This document shows positions 1 to 9,293 of a stretch of 64,000 nucleotides of DNA, piece by piece. The DNA lies in IMG/VR virus record IMGVR_UViG_3300021139_001840, positions 1 to 64,000 of that record; one strand, given 5' to 3'. The position numbers and the translations under genes are program-made. The notes below the pieces were generated by a model. It saw only the letters and a program-made list of their open reading frames with translations, did not search any database and was not told the DNA's origin. Numbering within the stretch: position 1 is the stretch's first letter; the number at the start of each line of letters is the position of its first letter. This DNA is from a virus.

Positions 1-2928
1 ATTTTGAAAGTTAATTTGACTATAATTATTAACATTGGCAGCAAACTGTACAACAACATTGGATCCCAATGAGGTATACTCGGGAACACCTGCATATAGT
101 GCGCCGTCACCTGTTATTGTGTTACCAATAAAAGTACCATTACCTTCTGGAGCTATAAATCCAGATGCTTGTATTACACCTTGAGCAGTAACATTATTAG
201 CAAAGTAAGCGTTATAACCATTTACATTACCAATACCTGATTGTATAATATTCATGGCCACTACGCTGCCAGTTGTCGAAACTCCGCTGTCGATAGTTGT
301 GTTGGCTGTTACAAATGAGTTAGCTGAGATAACATTGGCACCCGTAATATTACCCCCTGATCCGCCAGTTATAAAGTTAGATGCTGTTACATTACCACTA
401 GCACTGAAATTAATAGCATTAATTGTGTCAAAACCGTTAATACTGAGAGCAGGACTTGCTGTTACAGCGTTAAGATTACCAGGAACAGTTAAATTACCGG
501 TCGTATCAAATATCCATTGTGGATTACTACTTTGAGAATTAGAATTGATTGTAACATTAGCATTTGCCCATAATGCCGCGTCACCCGAATTATTTAAAGT
601 TAATGCCGTAGACTGGTCAACAGAATTTCCGTATATCGTTACGCCAGTAACTGGATTTAGTTGTATTGCGGCATTGTTAGTAAAATTAATATTGCCCGGA
701 GCAGTTAGGTTACCATCAGTATCAAAGACCCAGTTTTGTTGGGTACTATTGGCCAAGGAATCGCTGTTGACCTGAATGGTAATAGCGGAGTTGTCCACAT
801 TCACATAGTTCTGGTCATTGGGTGAACCCATCTGAACTCCTGTGTTGTTGGCATCCTTGAATCTGCTGTAAGGAGCATTGTAGTCCAACTGTCCATTGGG
901 CAAGGTTAGAGTACCATCTGCTCCAAAACTCCAGCCTGCTGTGTTACCGTTACTGATAACTACATTGCTTGAGCTGGCCAACAGGCCATTAATTGTACCA
1001 TTGGCATTGAGAGCACCAACGCCAGCTGTGTATTCTGTTGTAGTTAAGTTACCGTTGCCTGTTGTAGCACCCAATAAAATTGTATTACCAGGGCCAACAG
1101 CAATAGCATATTCGCTGGTAACACCAGGATCCATTCCTACTATACCAGCAAAGCCCTCACCTTCTACTCCTGCATACATTAGACCAGCGCCATGGTTGTC
1201 TACAATACCGCGAATCTCTGTTGTACCAGCACCCATGTAGATTTGACTGCTATAAATTGCTGTGCCATTTGAATAAACTTCTGTGCCAAACTCTGCGGCA
1301 TTGGTATTGCCTATGCCACCTGAATTAAGTTTAGCAATCGTTGGCATGAGCATGTCATCGCCACTGAATACAAAGTTACCAGTGCTGGCATTGCCACCTG
1401 AGATGCCAGTTAAGTAAGCGCCATTGCCATAAAAATAATCGGCAGTAACATTACCAGTAACGGATACCGATACCGATGTGGGTCCACCAGTCTGTGTTAT
1501 AATTACATTGCTGCCGAATATAACTACGTTGCCATTAGTTGAAGTAGAGTATGAGAAACCACCAGCCAAATATAAATTACCGCCAAACGTGTTTCCGGCG
1601 CCACCGATTAACGATACATAATTTCCTACTGCTCCGGGTGCTAGTTGAGGAGTCGTACTAATACTAGTATCGCTAAATGTAATATTGCCAGTTGATCCGC
1701 CGCCAGCTGGACCATAAGTCAACTCAAATGTTGAAGTGTTGTAGTACAATGCGTTTGTTGTATTACCATTATCGTTGCGTACTGGTGCTACATAGAAACT
1801 GTCGGTTTGATTAGCAACACCATCTACTTCAACACCAGTGGCATTTAGAATAATTGTGTTGTTGGCTTGACTATCTAGCCCAGCAAAACTACCAATGGCT
1901 ATGGCATCAGTACCTTGATAATTTGACCCAGCCTCCAAGCCAATGGCGATGGCATTAGTACCTTGATTATAACGTCCAGTGTATTCACCAATTGCTACTG
2001 CATTAACACCTTGATTATTTTGACCAGCCGCAAAACCTAGAGCAATAGCCTGTGTTTCTTGGCCATTAGTCCCTGCAGCGCACCCAATGGCAATAGCATA
2101 TTCTCCCTGGGCATTGCCAGCAGTTTGTCCAATTGCTATTGATATTGGGCCATTATTATTATTAATATTGCCAATGTTGGCCCAGTCAGTGTTGCCGCCA
2201 CCTGATCCGCCATAAGGTTGACCGTTGGCATAGTTAATGCTTGGGGAAGAATAAGGGTAGTCAGGTAATGTTAAATTACCTAGGTTATCAAAGACCCAAT
2301 TATTGAGAATCCTAGCGCCGCTGAAGCGGTTTAATGAAGTAGTAGTAATAACTACAGGACCACCAGCTCCGCCAACGTTACCAACGGCAGTGCCCACGCC
2401 GTATTGAAAAATGGATGCATTACCACCTTGTAAATGCAATGCTCCGCCTTCTGCCAGCACTTGCGAATTGGTATAAGCATAATCACCGGCTTGTAAGTAT
2501 AGGTTAGGACCATTTTGCCCGGCTATAACGGAATTTAACGGCTGAATTTGTATGGGTTCAGTAATAATTGTGCTAATGTTGGCATTGGTAAATGTAATAT
2601 CACCAGTATTACCCCCACCACCGTTGCCTGTGACCACATTAGCACCATCCACTTGTAAAGTACCATTGTCAATAGTAAGTGGAACAGATCCAATGTAAAT
2701 TGTATTGCCTGATACCCACAAGTCTTGCCATTGATTAGTGGCATTACCCAAACTATAAGAGACGTTATCTGATGGAATAACGTCAGTAGTTACATTGAGC
2801 AAATTGCCGTTAGCACCTTGCCATATACCGTTGGGGTAATTACCATTGACGTAAGTATAAACTACCCCGTTTTCAGCAGTAAATGTATCACCCTCGTTGG
2901 GGTTTGGTGGAAAAAATAATGTTGACAT
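1..2928 (-). CDS. Giant tail-fibre / adhesin-like protein, C-terminus cut by window edge
   Basis: The minus frame stays open from the ATG at 2926-2928 to base 1, giving 976 residues with no stop. The start follows AGGATACACAC, a good ribosome-binding site. The protein is rich in G, N, T, S and A with many short beta-type repeats such as GNLTLP and TGNITF. A block of about seven AIAIGxxAGxxxQG units lies near 1880-2160, the left-handed beta-roll repeat of YadA/Hep_Hag trimeric adhesin heads. Segments near 1690-1870 and 2180-2250 closely match the neighbouring minus-strand fibre gene, so the two are paralogues. Probably a distal tail fibre or virion adhesin that binds the host surface. The family role is inferred from composition and repeats. 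Confidence 0.85.
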   Translation of the reverse strand, partial: MSTLFFPPNPNEGDTFTAENGVVYTYVNGNYPNGIWQGANGNLLNVTTDVIPSDNVSYSLGNATNQWQDLWVSGNTIYIGSVPLTIDNGTLQVDGANVVTGNGGGGNTGDITFTNANISTIITEPIQIQPLNSVIAGQNGPNLYLQAGDYAYTNSQVLAEGGALHLQGGNASIFQYGVGTAVGNVGGAGGPVVITTTSLNRFSGARILNNWVFDNLGNLTLPDYPYSSPSINYANGQPYGGSGGGNTDWANIGNINNNNGPISIAIGQTAGNAQGEYAIAIGCAAGTNGQETQAIALGFAAGQNNQGVNAVAIGEYTGRYNQGTNAIAIGLEAGSNYQGTDAIAIGSFAGLDSQANNTIILNATGVEVDGVANQTDSFYVAPVRNDNGNTTNALYYNTSTFELTYGPAGGGSTGNITFSDTSISTTPQLAPGAVGNYVSLIGGAGNTFGGNLYLAGGFSYSTSTNGNVVIFGSNVIITQTGGPTSVSVSVTGNVTADYFYGNGAYLTGISGGNASTGNFVFSGDDMLMPTIAKLNSGGIGNTNAAEFGTEVYSNGTAIYSSQIYMGAGTTEIRGIVDNHGAGLMYAGVEGEGFAGIVGMDPGVTSEYAIAVGPGNTILLGATTGNGNLTTTEYTAGVGALNANGTINGLLASSSNVVISNGNTAGWSFGADGTLTLPNGQLDYNAPYSRFKDANNTGVQMGSPNDQNYVNVDNSAITIQVNSDSLANSTQQNWVFDTDGNLTAPGNINFTNNAAIQLNPVTGVTIYGNSVDQSTALTLNNSGDAALWANANVTINSNSQSSNPQWIFDTTGNLTVPGNLNAVTASPALSINGFDTINAINFSASGNVTASNFITGGSGGNITGANVISANSFVTANTTIDSGVSTTGSVVAMNIIQSGIGNVNGYNAYFANNVTAQGVIQASGFIAPEGNGTFIGNTITGDGALYAGVPEYTSLGSNVVVQFAANVNNYSQINFQN
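1880..2160 (-). repeat. YadA/Hep_Hag-like AIAIG beta-roll repeats
   Basis: About seven imperfect units of roughly 14-16 residues with the pattern A-I/V-A-I-G-x2-A-G-x3-Q-G lie inside the fibre gene. They match the collagen-binding head repeat of trimeric autotransporter adhesins. Confidence 0.75.
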
Positions 2929-2950
2929 GTGTGTATCCTAGTTTTATATT

Positions 2951-2956
2951 TATTTA
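2951..2956 (-). promoter_or_regulatory. T4-type late promoter for the fibre gene ending at 2928
   Basis: TAAATA read on the minus strand, 23 bases upstream of the ATG, matches the core of the T4 late promoter TATAAATA. The run around it is TTAAATAAATATAAAAC. Confidence 0.55.
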
Positions 2957-2968
2957 AAATGTACTTCC

Positions 2969-5900
2969 TTATACTGCCGAGTTATCACTGATATAACTCC
3001 AGCGATTGCTTGTTGTGTCCCAGAAAGCTATTCTGCCTCCTGATGTAGGACTGTCTGAAACTGATGCTATTTGTCCCACAGTTCCTGTAATTAAAATTAA
3101 ATTTGCCGCTGTGTAAACTGGTAATTGAGCAAATACTGTGGCTGTGACACCAGCCGATGTTATATTGCCAACCGTAGAAATACTTCCTGGAGCTGTAAAG
3201 TTACCAGTATTATCGAAAGTCCAAGTCTCACCCGGGCCTCCTGATCTTTGATTGTTTGTAATAATTTCTACGTTAGTATTATTAATATAGACTGCACTAG
3301 TACCAAATCCTTTGCCGTCACTGCCATAATTATAAATGCGAACGGCACTATTGTCAGTTGGACCAACGATGTTTAAACCATAGCGCCAGTTAGAACTTGG
3401 TTCTTCAAAAATAGCACTGGTTAACGGTAAAGTCAACGCTCCTGATGAATCATATACCCAATTTGGTGTACCCGCCACACGAATTGTATAGTTGGTAGCA
3501 CCTGCTGTAAACGAGCCAGTCCCGCTACTATTGCGTAAGTCTACATCTGGTGTGTTGTTATTGATAACATAGTTTGTAGCTGATCCATTATTGGCAGCGA
3601 GCAAACTGCCATCATTTTCTATGGTAAGTGACTGCAAGCCGTTTATAATACTGTTGCTGCCAGGTGGACCATATGTCAACTCAAATGTATCTGTATTATA
3701 GTAAAGTGCGTTGACAGTATTGCCTGTGTCATTGCGTACTGGTGCCACTGTGAATGTATTGTCTGTTTGTTGATCTACAATATTACCAGTGGCATTTAAG
3801 ATAATTGAGTTATTGCCTTGCTTGTAATCGCCAGCATGTGCGCCAATAGCTATAGCGTTGGCACCTTGGAAATTATAACCAGCTTGTTGTCCAATTGATA
3901 TGGCCAATGAGTTCTGTCCAGTATGCCCAGAATTATCGCCAATGGCTATGGCACTATTGCCTTGAATAAATGCTCCAGCGGCTACACCAATAGCCACAGC
4001 ATAGTCATGTTGTCCTTCTTGACCTGCCCATTTACCAAGTCCTACAGCACTATTGCCCTGTGTATCTTGCCCAGCAAATTGACCAATTGCAATCGCCGCT
4101 TCGTGTTGAGTATTATTGCCAGCGTAATATCCAACAGCAATACTATTAGCACCTTGCACATTTGAACCAGCATTGGCACCAACAGCTATGTTACTTGGAC
4201 CATATTGATTGTTGATATTCCCAATGTTGGCCCAGTCAGTATTGCCGCCACTTGATCCGCCATAAGGTTGACCATTGGCATAATTAATGCTAGGATTGAC
4301 AGTCTCGACTGCCACAACAGTTAACTCACCGTTGCCAGTACTGCTGGGCTGATTAATAGTTAACTGATCACCCGGCGCATAGCCTTGGCCACGCTGATTA
4401 AGGGTGACACTAGTAATTGAACCAGCGTTGCCACTATCGGCTATGATGTCAACAGTTAGGCCTGTGCCTGTACCTGTGTCAGCAATGGTTGGCACGTTGG
4501 CCGCTGTGGAGTAGCCTACTGTGAGGCCAGCGTTAAGTGTGACAGCAGTAGCCAAGCCAGTTATAGCGCCCGGTAATGTCAAGTTGCCTGTAGCATCAAA
4601 AGTCCATTCAAAATTGTTTGAGCCATCGAATGTTTCTAATACCACAGGATAGTTGGTATTGGCTTGAACGTTAAATTGCATACCATTATCATCAATGCCA
4701 CTACCATTAGGAAAGGTCAATACTCCTTTGTTGCCCCAGGTTAATGTATCGCCCGATACATCTGTTATACTGAGTCCTTGATTGACTCCATTTCCCGACG
4801 GTGATAATACAGTTCCATTAGATAAGACCAAATTGCCGGTATTATCAAATGTCCAAAAGCCATTGTCCGTCTCAACATACGCATTGCCATCTGCAAGATA
4901 AACATAAGATGATCCGTTGCTGTAGCTGTCATTTTCTAACTGTGTATAGCTATTTGGGCCGGTAACAATATTGATACCACCTGTGCCATTGCCGTATATA
5001 CTAATATCTGTGTTGGCTAGATTAGTTGAAATGGTCGTGCTGTTAAATGTAATATTACCGGTATTCCCACTGCCCCCGCCTGGACCTGAAATTCCTGCTG
5101 GACTAGCATCTACCCACTGACTTGTAGTGCCATCATTGTAATAAACATATAAGCGCCCAGCCACTGAATTCCACCAAAGTGTGCTTGGAGTTGGGTTTAA
5201 GGGAGCAGTATCACTTTGTATAATGCTTCCACCGCCACCGCCTGATCCACTAATACCAGCTGGAGCAGCATCTACCCACTGACTTGAGGTACCGTCATTG
5301 TAGTAAACATATAAACGACCTGATACTTCATCCCACCATAAGGTACTTGCTGTAGGGTTTAAGGGAGGAGTTGCGCTTTGAATAATGCTTCCGGCTCCGC
5401 CTGAGAATGGTGTGCCATTGGCATAATAATAGTTGTTGGTTAATATTCCGCCAACTGTAATGTTACCAATCAACGATAAGTTAGCAGTTGGAGCTAACTC
5501 ATAAGCCATGCCAGCTACAACAGCCGAATTGGCGTAATCAGATTGTACAGAATAACCAGATGAATTGGCACGCTGTGACATTACAGCATTATTGGCAAAG
5601 GCAGCTAAATTGGCATTTAGAGCAAATAGTGCTGTATCAGCATTAATAGATTGTGTGGCTAAAGCTGCTAAGTTAGCAGTAGCGGCAGTGCCAGCAAATG
5701 TGGCATAATAAACATTACCAGTAATGGCACTGGCTCTAACATTGCTAATATTACCACCATCACCTGCTAGTATGCCTACTACAGTATTACCATATACAAT
5801 GTTGGCATAAACATTACCAGTTGTGGAAATATCACCAACTGCTGAAATTGAATCTACAGAACCAAATGTAGTTAAATTAGAATAAACGACCGTGGGATTT

Positions 5901-6523
5901 ATTGTAGTGCCTGAGATATTGGCTGCGTCAACATTGGCAGTTACATTAGTCAATTGGCTTCCGTCACCAATAAATGCTGGAGCTGTAACAGGAAGATTTG
6001 TCGTCCACGAATTTGATTCATATGAATAGGTGAAATTGGCATTGGCTCCATCTACCAGTATACCTGCTCCGTCAGCTTGGGCGCCATTAGAAGCGCCACT
6101 AGCCAGTGTAATTGTAGTATTTGATACAGTTAAATTAGAATAGTTAACAGTTACGATATTGCCTGTAACATTTAAATTGCCGTTTACATATAAATTACCA
6201 GTAAAAGTACTGGTATTGGCATTTAAATATTGTGTGTAAACTGTGTTAAAACGATTAGTTGATGTGCCAATTGAACGAACATTTGATAAATCTGGAGCTA
6301 GAGTGGAACGGACAACGACGGCCCCGACACCATTTGGTGCCAGTATCAAATTACCATTGGTATTGGTAGTTATAATGCTGTTATTAACGATTTCAATATT
6401 GCTACCAACAGGGCCAGCGTTGAAAACTTGGTCAAAATTGAGATTTACTTGTGTAAATGCGGTTCGTAAGGGTTCACCGGTTCCATCATTTGCTACATTA
6501 CCTGTGTTTATAATATATTGCAT
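2969..6523 (-). CDS. Large tail-fibre protein with marine-phage N-terminus and YadA-like repeats
   Basis: 1184 residues from the ATG at 6521-6523. A TTG at 6538 is in frame but sits directly on the AAGGA box, so the ATG is preferred. Residues about 5-35 carry the N-terminal motif INTG-ANDGTGEPLRTAF-x5-NFD, shared with the fibre gene at 25504 and typical of marine T4-like fibres. A tandem 54-codon duplication with STLWW and GRLYVYYNDG follows. The C-terminal half has eight or nine AIAIG-type beta-roll units and a conserved FELTYGPPG segment. It lies 40 bases upstream of its paralogue ending at 2928. The likely role is virion fibre or adhesin; attachment site and receptor are unknown. Confidence 0.88.
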   Translation of the reverse strand: MQYIINTGNVANDGTGEPLRTAFTQVNLNFDQVFNAGPVGSNIEIVNNSIITTNTNGNLILAPNGVGAVVVRSTLAPDLSNVRSIGTSTNRFNTVYTQYLNANTSTFTGNLYVNGNLNVTGNIVTVNYSNLTVSNTTITLASGASNGAQADGAGILVDGANANFTYSYESNSWTTNLPVTAPAFIGDGSQLTNVTANVDAANISGTTINPTVVYSNLTTFGSVDSISAVGDISTTGNVYANIVYGNTVVGILAGDGGNISNVRASAITGNVYYATFAGTAATANLAALATQSINADTALFALNANLAAFANNAVMSQRANSSGYSVQSDYANSAVVAGMAYELAPTANLSLIGNITVGGILTNNYYYANGTPFSGGAGSIIQSATPPLNPTASTLWWDEVSGRLYVYYNDGTSSQWVDAAPAGISGSGGGGGSIIQSDTAPLNPTPSTLWWNSVAGRLYVYYNDGTTSQWVDASPAGISGPGGGSGNTGNITFNSTTISTNLANTDISIYGNGTGGINIVTGPNSYTQLENDSYSNGSSYVYLADGNAYVETDNGFWTFDNTGNLVLSNGTVLSPSGNGVNQGLSITDVSGDTLTWGNKGVLTFPNGSGIDDNGMQFNVQANTNYPVVLETFDGSNNFEWTFDATGNLTLPGAITGLATAVTLNAGLTVGYSTAANVPTIADTGTGTGLTVDIIADSGNAGSITSVTLNQRGQGYAPGDQLTINQPSSTGNGELTVVAVETVNPSINYANGQPYGGSSGGNTDWANIGNINNQYGPSNIAVGANAGSNVQGANSIAVGYYAGNNTQHEAAIAIGQFAGQDTQGNSAVGLGKWAGQEGQHDYAVAIGVAAGAFIQGNSAIAIGDNSGHTGQNSLAISIGQQAGYNFQGANAIAIGAHAGDYKQGNNSIILNATGNIVDQQTDNTFTVAPVRNDTGNTVNALYYNTDTFELTYGPPGSNSIINGLQSLTIENDGSLLAANNGSATNYVINNNTPDVDLRNSSGTGSFTAGATNYTIRVAGTPNWVYDSSGALTLPLTSAIFEEPSSNWRYGLNIVGPTDNSAVRIYNYGSDGKGFGTSAVYINNTNVEIITNNQRSGGPGETWTFDNTGNFTAPGSISTVGNITSAGVTATVFAQLPVYTAANLILITGTVGQIASVSDSPTSGGRIAFWDTTSNRWSYISDNSAV
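3790..4200 (-). repeat. YadA/Hep_Hag-like AIAIG repeats
   Basis: Eight or nine imperfect units with A-I-A-I-G-x2-A-G-x3-Q-G spacing inside the 1184-residue fibre protein, the same family as at 1880-2160 and 30420-30960. Confidence 0.75.
5080..5395 (-). repeat. Tandem 162-bp duplication in fibre gene (SIIQS/STLWW/GRLYVYYNDG unit)
   Basis: Two adjacent copies repeat with a period of 162 bases (54 codons); for example ATCTACCCACTGACTTG occurs at 5108 and 5270. Each encodes SIIQS, PLNPT, STLWW, GRLYVYYNDG, SQWVDA and PAGISG, joined by glycine linkers. Confidence 0.8.
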
Positions 6524-6554
6524 ATAGGTTTTTACCAATCCTTAGTATTTGTTA

Positions 6555-6562
6555 TTATTTAG
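6555..6562 (-). promoter_or_regulatory. T4-type late promoter for the 2969-6523 fibre gene
   Basis: CTAAATAA on the minus strand, 33 bases upstream of the chosen ATG, followed by an AAGGA box. Confidence 0.55.
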
Positions 6563-6619
6563 TTAAACTACCGTATAGCAAGTTTTGGATAAAATTATTA
6601 ATACAATCAGCCAAAATAG

Positions 6620-6648
6620 TTGTTTTTCTCGGTTAGTTAGCGTATACT
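6620..6648 (+). promoter_or_regulatory. Sigma70-type promoter, TTGTTT-17-TATACT
   Basis: The -35 is 6620-6625 and the -10 is 6643-6648 with a 17-base spacer. It drives the HTH gene at 6705 with a leader of about 50 bases that contains an AAAGGAT ribosome-binding site. Confidence 0.65.
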
Positions 6649-6704
6649 GCATATATGTTGTTAACTCAACTACCGTTTATATTAACTATGAAAGGATAAA
6701 CGAA

Positions 6705-6974
6705 ATGAAATTGATTAATCCAGAAAGCAAGACTTTTCGCGTATTTCGCGCACTCCAGTCCGGTCAAGCCTTAACCGCTAGCAAAGCAACTAAACTAGGT
6801 GTTAAGAATTTATCTGCTGAAGTTTCACGCATCAAGCAACATGGTTTTGCCGTTTATACCAACAGCCGCAAAGCAAATAACGGTGTCCAAGTTACTGAAT
6901 ACGTAATGGGCAAGCCAAGCCGTAAAATTGTAGCCCTTGGTTACAAAGCATTGGCCGCAGGAATGACTGTTTAA
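6705..6974 (+). CDS. Small winged helix-turn-helix protein
   Basis: 89 residues. The ATG at 6705 follows AAAGGATAAACGA, a good ribosome-binding site, and lies downstream of a clear promoter. The segment ALTASKATKLGVKNLSAEVS reads as a helix-turn-helix with recognition helix around residues 29-45, and HGFAVYTNSR followed by EYVMGKPSRK fits the wing. This layout is familiar from conserved small phage HTH proteins. A DNA-binding or regulatory role is inferred. It is the first gene of the rightward early-type cluster and is followed by a terminator. Confidence 0.7.
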   Translation: MKLINPESKTFRVFRALQSGQALTASKATKLGVKNLSAEVSRIKQHGFAVYTNSRKANNGVQVTEYVMGKPSRKIVALGYKALAAGMTV

Positions 6975-7016
6975 AAACCTCGCTGTCCAAATCAAATTGG
7001 ACACATTTCTTCAGAA

Positions 7017-7039
7017 AGGCTGTCAACGACAGTCTTTTT
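7017..7039 (+). terminator. Rho-independent terminator after the HTH gene
   Basis: The stem AGGCTGTC / GACAGTCT (with one G-T pair) around a 3-base loop is followed by TTTTT. A second hairpin, TGTCCAA / TTGGACA at 6984-7003, lies just upstream. Confidence 0.8.
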
Positions 7040-7041
7040 GT

Positions 7042-7070
7042 TTGACTTTAAATTCAATTGGTCATATAAT
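7042..7070 (+). promoter_or_regulatory. Sigma70-type promoter TTGACT-17-TATAAT, predicted leaderless start at 7077
   Basis: Near-consensus promoter: -35 at 7042-7047, -10 at 7065-7070, 17-base spacer. The expected +1, seven bases after the -10, is the A of the ATG at 7077. Confidence 0.85.
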
Positions 7071-7076
7071 ATGGAT

Positions 7077-7520
7077 ATGCTCAAAAAACTATTTCAGCGT
7101 TTAGGACGCCATAGAATTATATTAGATAGAGAAAGCAACGATCCTTATTTGGAACGATATTATTTGTTCCTAAAAGATCGTAAACGTTTTCCATTTAACA
7201 TATTTCTACACAAATTCCTCAAAGGTGATCGAGACCATTTACACGACCACCCTTGGTCTTACTGCACTTTAATACTTAAAGGTGGATACTGGGAGTGGAT
7301 ACCTGGAAATAATTGTGAAATCCGCAAATGGCGTGGTCCGGGACATTTTCGTATGTGTAGAGCCAATTCCTATCATCGCATAGAATTAGAACCTGGCGTA
7401 ACTGCTTGGACATTGTTCATGCCCGGGCAACAACAACGTGACTGGGGATTTTTGGTTGATGATGTATGGATTCAAAACGAAGAATATTTTAAACAACGCA
7501 AGGAGAATGTAAGTGCCTAA
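7077..7520 (+). CDS. Cupin-like phage protein
   Basis: 147 residues from the ATG at 7077 (MLKKLFQRLG). An in-frame ATG at 7071 would place the start before the predicted +1. The core has HLHDHPWSY, LKGGYWEW, WRGPGHFRMCRAN and HRIELEPGVTAWTLF, a cupin-type arrangement with likely metal-binding histidines in HLHDH and a later HR. The protein ends next to a GTG-started gene that overlaps by 8 bases. The fold call is by motif; the substrate is unknown. No ribosome-binding site is present, consistent with a leaderless transcript. Confidence 0.65.
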   Translation: MLKKLFQRLGRHRIILDRESNDPYLERYYLFLKDRKRFPFNIFLHKFLKGDRDHLHDHPWSYCTLILKGGYWEWIPGNNCEIRKWRGPGHFRMCRANSYHRIELEPGVTAWTLFMPGQQQRDWGFLVDDVWIQNEEYFKQRKENVSA

Positions 7521-8034
7521 CTATTGTGATAACATTGCCACTATTTCTGGACCAGCAGAAGTAATTGGCCAAATTAAAACTATACTGGAAGATCCCAAGG
7601 GTGAGTTGCTAAACTACATGGTTCCAGAACCCAAAGACAATGAAAGCTGGTATGAATGGCGTGTGGAAAATTGGGGCACTAAATGGGATATTTCGGATGT
7701 TTATTTGAACGATGAAGACACAGAAAATAATTCTATAGAATTTGGATTTAGTTCTGCTTGGTCTCCACCAACACAAGCATTTGAAACTTGGGCACGAGGT
7801 CAAGAAGGAGTAACTTTTACCTTAAAATACTTTGAACCTGGTGTGGGATTTTTAGGTGAAGCTACATATGATGGTGAATATTTTGATGATAATTATATAG
7901 ATAGCCAGTCAGATGCTACAGCATATAAAGATTTTGCTCGAGACGAATGGGGCTGGGAAGATGAGGAAGAACCAGAACCATTTACTGAATGGTATAAACA
8001 GGGTGTTGAAGAAAAAGGATTGACAGATGATTGA
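7513..8034 (+). CDS. Api92/DUF1281-like ferredoxin-fold protein
   Basis: 173 residues starting at GTG 7513, preceded by AAGGAG, and overlapping the upstream gene by 8 bases. The N-terminus MPNYCDNIATISG is the hallmark of the Api92-like/YubB (DUF1281) family found in phages and plasmids. FGFSSAWSPPTQAFETWA is also typical. The acidic C-terminus ends EPFTEWYKQGVEEKG, a tail repeated almost exactly in the unrelated protein at 10108. Function unknown. Confidence 0.7.
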   Translation: MPNYCDNIATISGPAEVIGQIKTILEDPKGELLNYMVPEPKDNESWYEWRVENWGTKWDISDVYLNDEDTENNSIEFGFSSAWSPPTQAFETWARGQEGVTFTLKYFEPGVGFLGEATYDGEYFDDNYIDSQSDATAYKDFARDEWGWEDEEEPEPFTEWYKQGVEEKGLTDD

Positions 8035-8365
8035 AATTTTAACTGGAATAGTGTTGGGCATAGTTATTGCCATAGTTGTTATCTACTTGTACATTCGTAG
8101 TTTGATTAGGCAAGTTATGATGGACATTGACGGATTAATCGAAGTAGCAAAAAATCAAATAATGCCCGTAACAGTTGAGCGTGAAAACGGTATAATTTAT
8201 TGTTATAATAAAAATGACAATCAATTTATTTGCCAAGGCGCCAATTTGTCCGAAATCAAAGCGGCATTTAAAGCTCGATTTCCCGATTGTACTGCTTATT
8301 TGGATGGTGGTAATCTCGAATTAGTGGAAGAATTGCGTAGTGAATTGAGAAAAGATTTAGTTTGA
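8027..8365 (+). CDS. Membrane-anchored conserved phage protein
   Basis: 112 residues overlapping the previous stop by 8 bases. Residues about 3-25 form one hydrophobic transmembrane segment (ILTGIVLGIVIAIVVIYLYI). The rest is soluble, with NGIIYCYNKNDNQFICQG and IKAAFKARFPDCTAYL. Single-pass inner-membrane protein with a cytoplasmic or periplasmic domain; function unknown. Its stop overlaps the -35 of the next promoter. Confidence 0.6.
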   Translation: MIEILTGIVLGIVIAIVVIYLYIRSLIRQVMMDIDGLIEVAKNQIMPVTVERENGIIYCYNKNDNQFICQGANLSEIKAAFKARFPDCTAYLDGGNLELVEELRSELRKDLV

Positions 8366-8390
8366 CAAGCAAATCAACAAGTAGTATAAT
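8362..8390 (+). promoter_or_regulatory. Consensus sigma70 promoter TTGACA-17-TATAAT, leaderless
   Basis: Perfect -35 (8362-8367) and perfect -10 (8385-8390) with a 17-base spacer. The ATG of the next gene is at 8397, exactly the expected +1. Confidence 0.9.
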
Positions 8391-8396
8391 AATAAT

Positions 8397-9293
8397 ATGA
8401 AAATAGCCATTGCTTCCGACATACACCTTGAATTTGGTTCAATTATGTTACACAACGACAAACAAGCCGATGTGTTAATTCTTGCGGGTGATATTTGTAC
8501 AGTTAAAACTTTTAAAAAGAAACCCAAAGAACGGGTGGGACTTATTGATTTTTTTAGTAACTGTTCCGCTATGTTTAAAGATGTTATATACATTTGTGGT
8601 AATCACGAACACTATGATTATGACATTGCTGAAACTTATAAAACACTTAAAAAAGAATTAGCACAATTTCCTAATATTCACATTTTAGAAAAAGAAACTG
8701 TAGATATTGGCAACATTACTTTTGTTTGTGGCACACTTTGGACTGATATGAATAAAAATGATTCATTGACTTTATGGCATTGTGGTCGAGCAATGAATGA
8801 TTTTCAGTTGATTAAAAATAGCTGTCGTATGACACATCATACCAATACAGTTTATGTTAAGAATCCTGATGGTTCGGGCATGAATTTAAAAGATGCCGAA
8901 GGTAACTTAGTTGTAGAACGAGTTGACCATTATGAAAAAGCATCTCGTTGGTCGCCAGAAGATTCAGTCGAAGACCACAAAAAAATGATTGACTACATTG
9001 ATATTGTTACCAAAGATAAAACAAAACAATATGTGGTAGTTGGTCATCATGCGCCATCGACTTTAAGTATAGCCGAATGTTATAAAGGTGATAAGTTAAT
9101 GAACGGAGCTTTCCATTCTGACCTCAGCGAATTCATCATTGATCGCCCGCAAATTAAACTTTGGGTACACGGACACATGCACAATAATAGCAATTATTGG
9201 ATTGGCGAAACTCATGTAGTTTGTAATCCCAGAGGATATGTTGGTTACGAAAGTTCTGCCACTTGGTTTGAATTACAATATTTGGAAATATAA
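8397..9293 (+). CDS. Calcineurin-like metallophosphoesterase
   Basis: 298 residues. Metal-binding motifs occur in family order: SDIH (residues 8-11), LAGDIC (about 30-35), CGNHEHYDY (about 64-72), VVGHHAPS and WVHGHMHNN near the C-terminus. These are the five blocks of the calcineurin-like phosphoesterase fold (two-metal phosphohydrolase, probably cytoplasmic). The substrate cannot be told. It has no ribosome-binding site and starts exactly at the predicted transcription start of a consensus promoter. It differs clearly from the PlcP-like enzyme at 14601. Confidence 0.85.
   Translation: MKIAIASDIHLEFGSIMLHNDKQADVLILAGDICTVKTFKKKPKERVGLIDFFSNCSAMFKDVIYICGNHEHYDYDIAETYKTLKKELAQFPNIHILEKETVDIGNITFVCGTLWTDMNKNDSLTLWHCGRAMNDFQLIKNSCRMTHHTNTVYVKNPDGSGMNLKDAEGNLVVERVDHYEKASRWSPEDSVEDHKKMIDYIDIVTKDKTKQYVVVGHHAPSTLSIAECYKGDKLMNGAFHSDLSEFIIDRPQIKLWVHGHMHNNSNYWIGETHVVCNPRGYVGYESSATWFELQYLEI

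Noticed and set aside
254-1240. Three plus-strand ORFs of 76-114 codons inside the left fibre gene
   Set aside because: They are antisense shadows of the continuous 976-codon minus-strand fibre frame, with low-complexity composition and no ribosome-binding sites.
3923-4165. Plus-strand ORF opposite the AIAIG repeats
   Set aside because: Open only because the repeated minus-strand codons leave the antisense frame open; no start signal.
8357-8593. Minus-strand ORF over the promoter and phosphoesterase start
   Set aside because: Antisense to a consensus promoter and a clear metallophosphoesterase; no ribosome-binding site.
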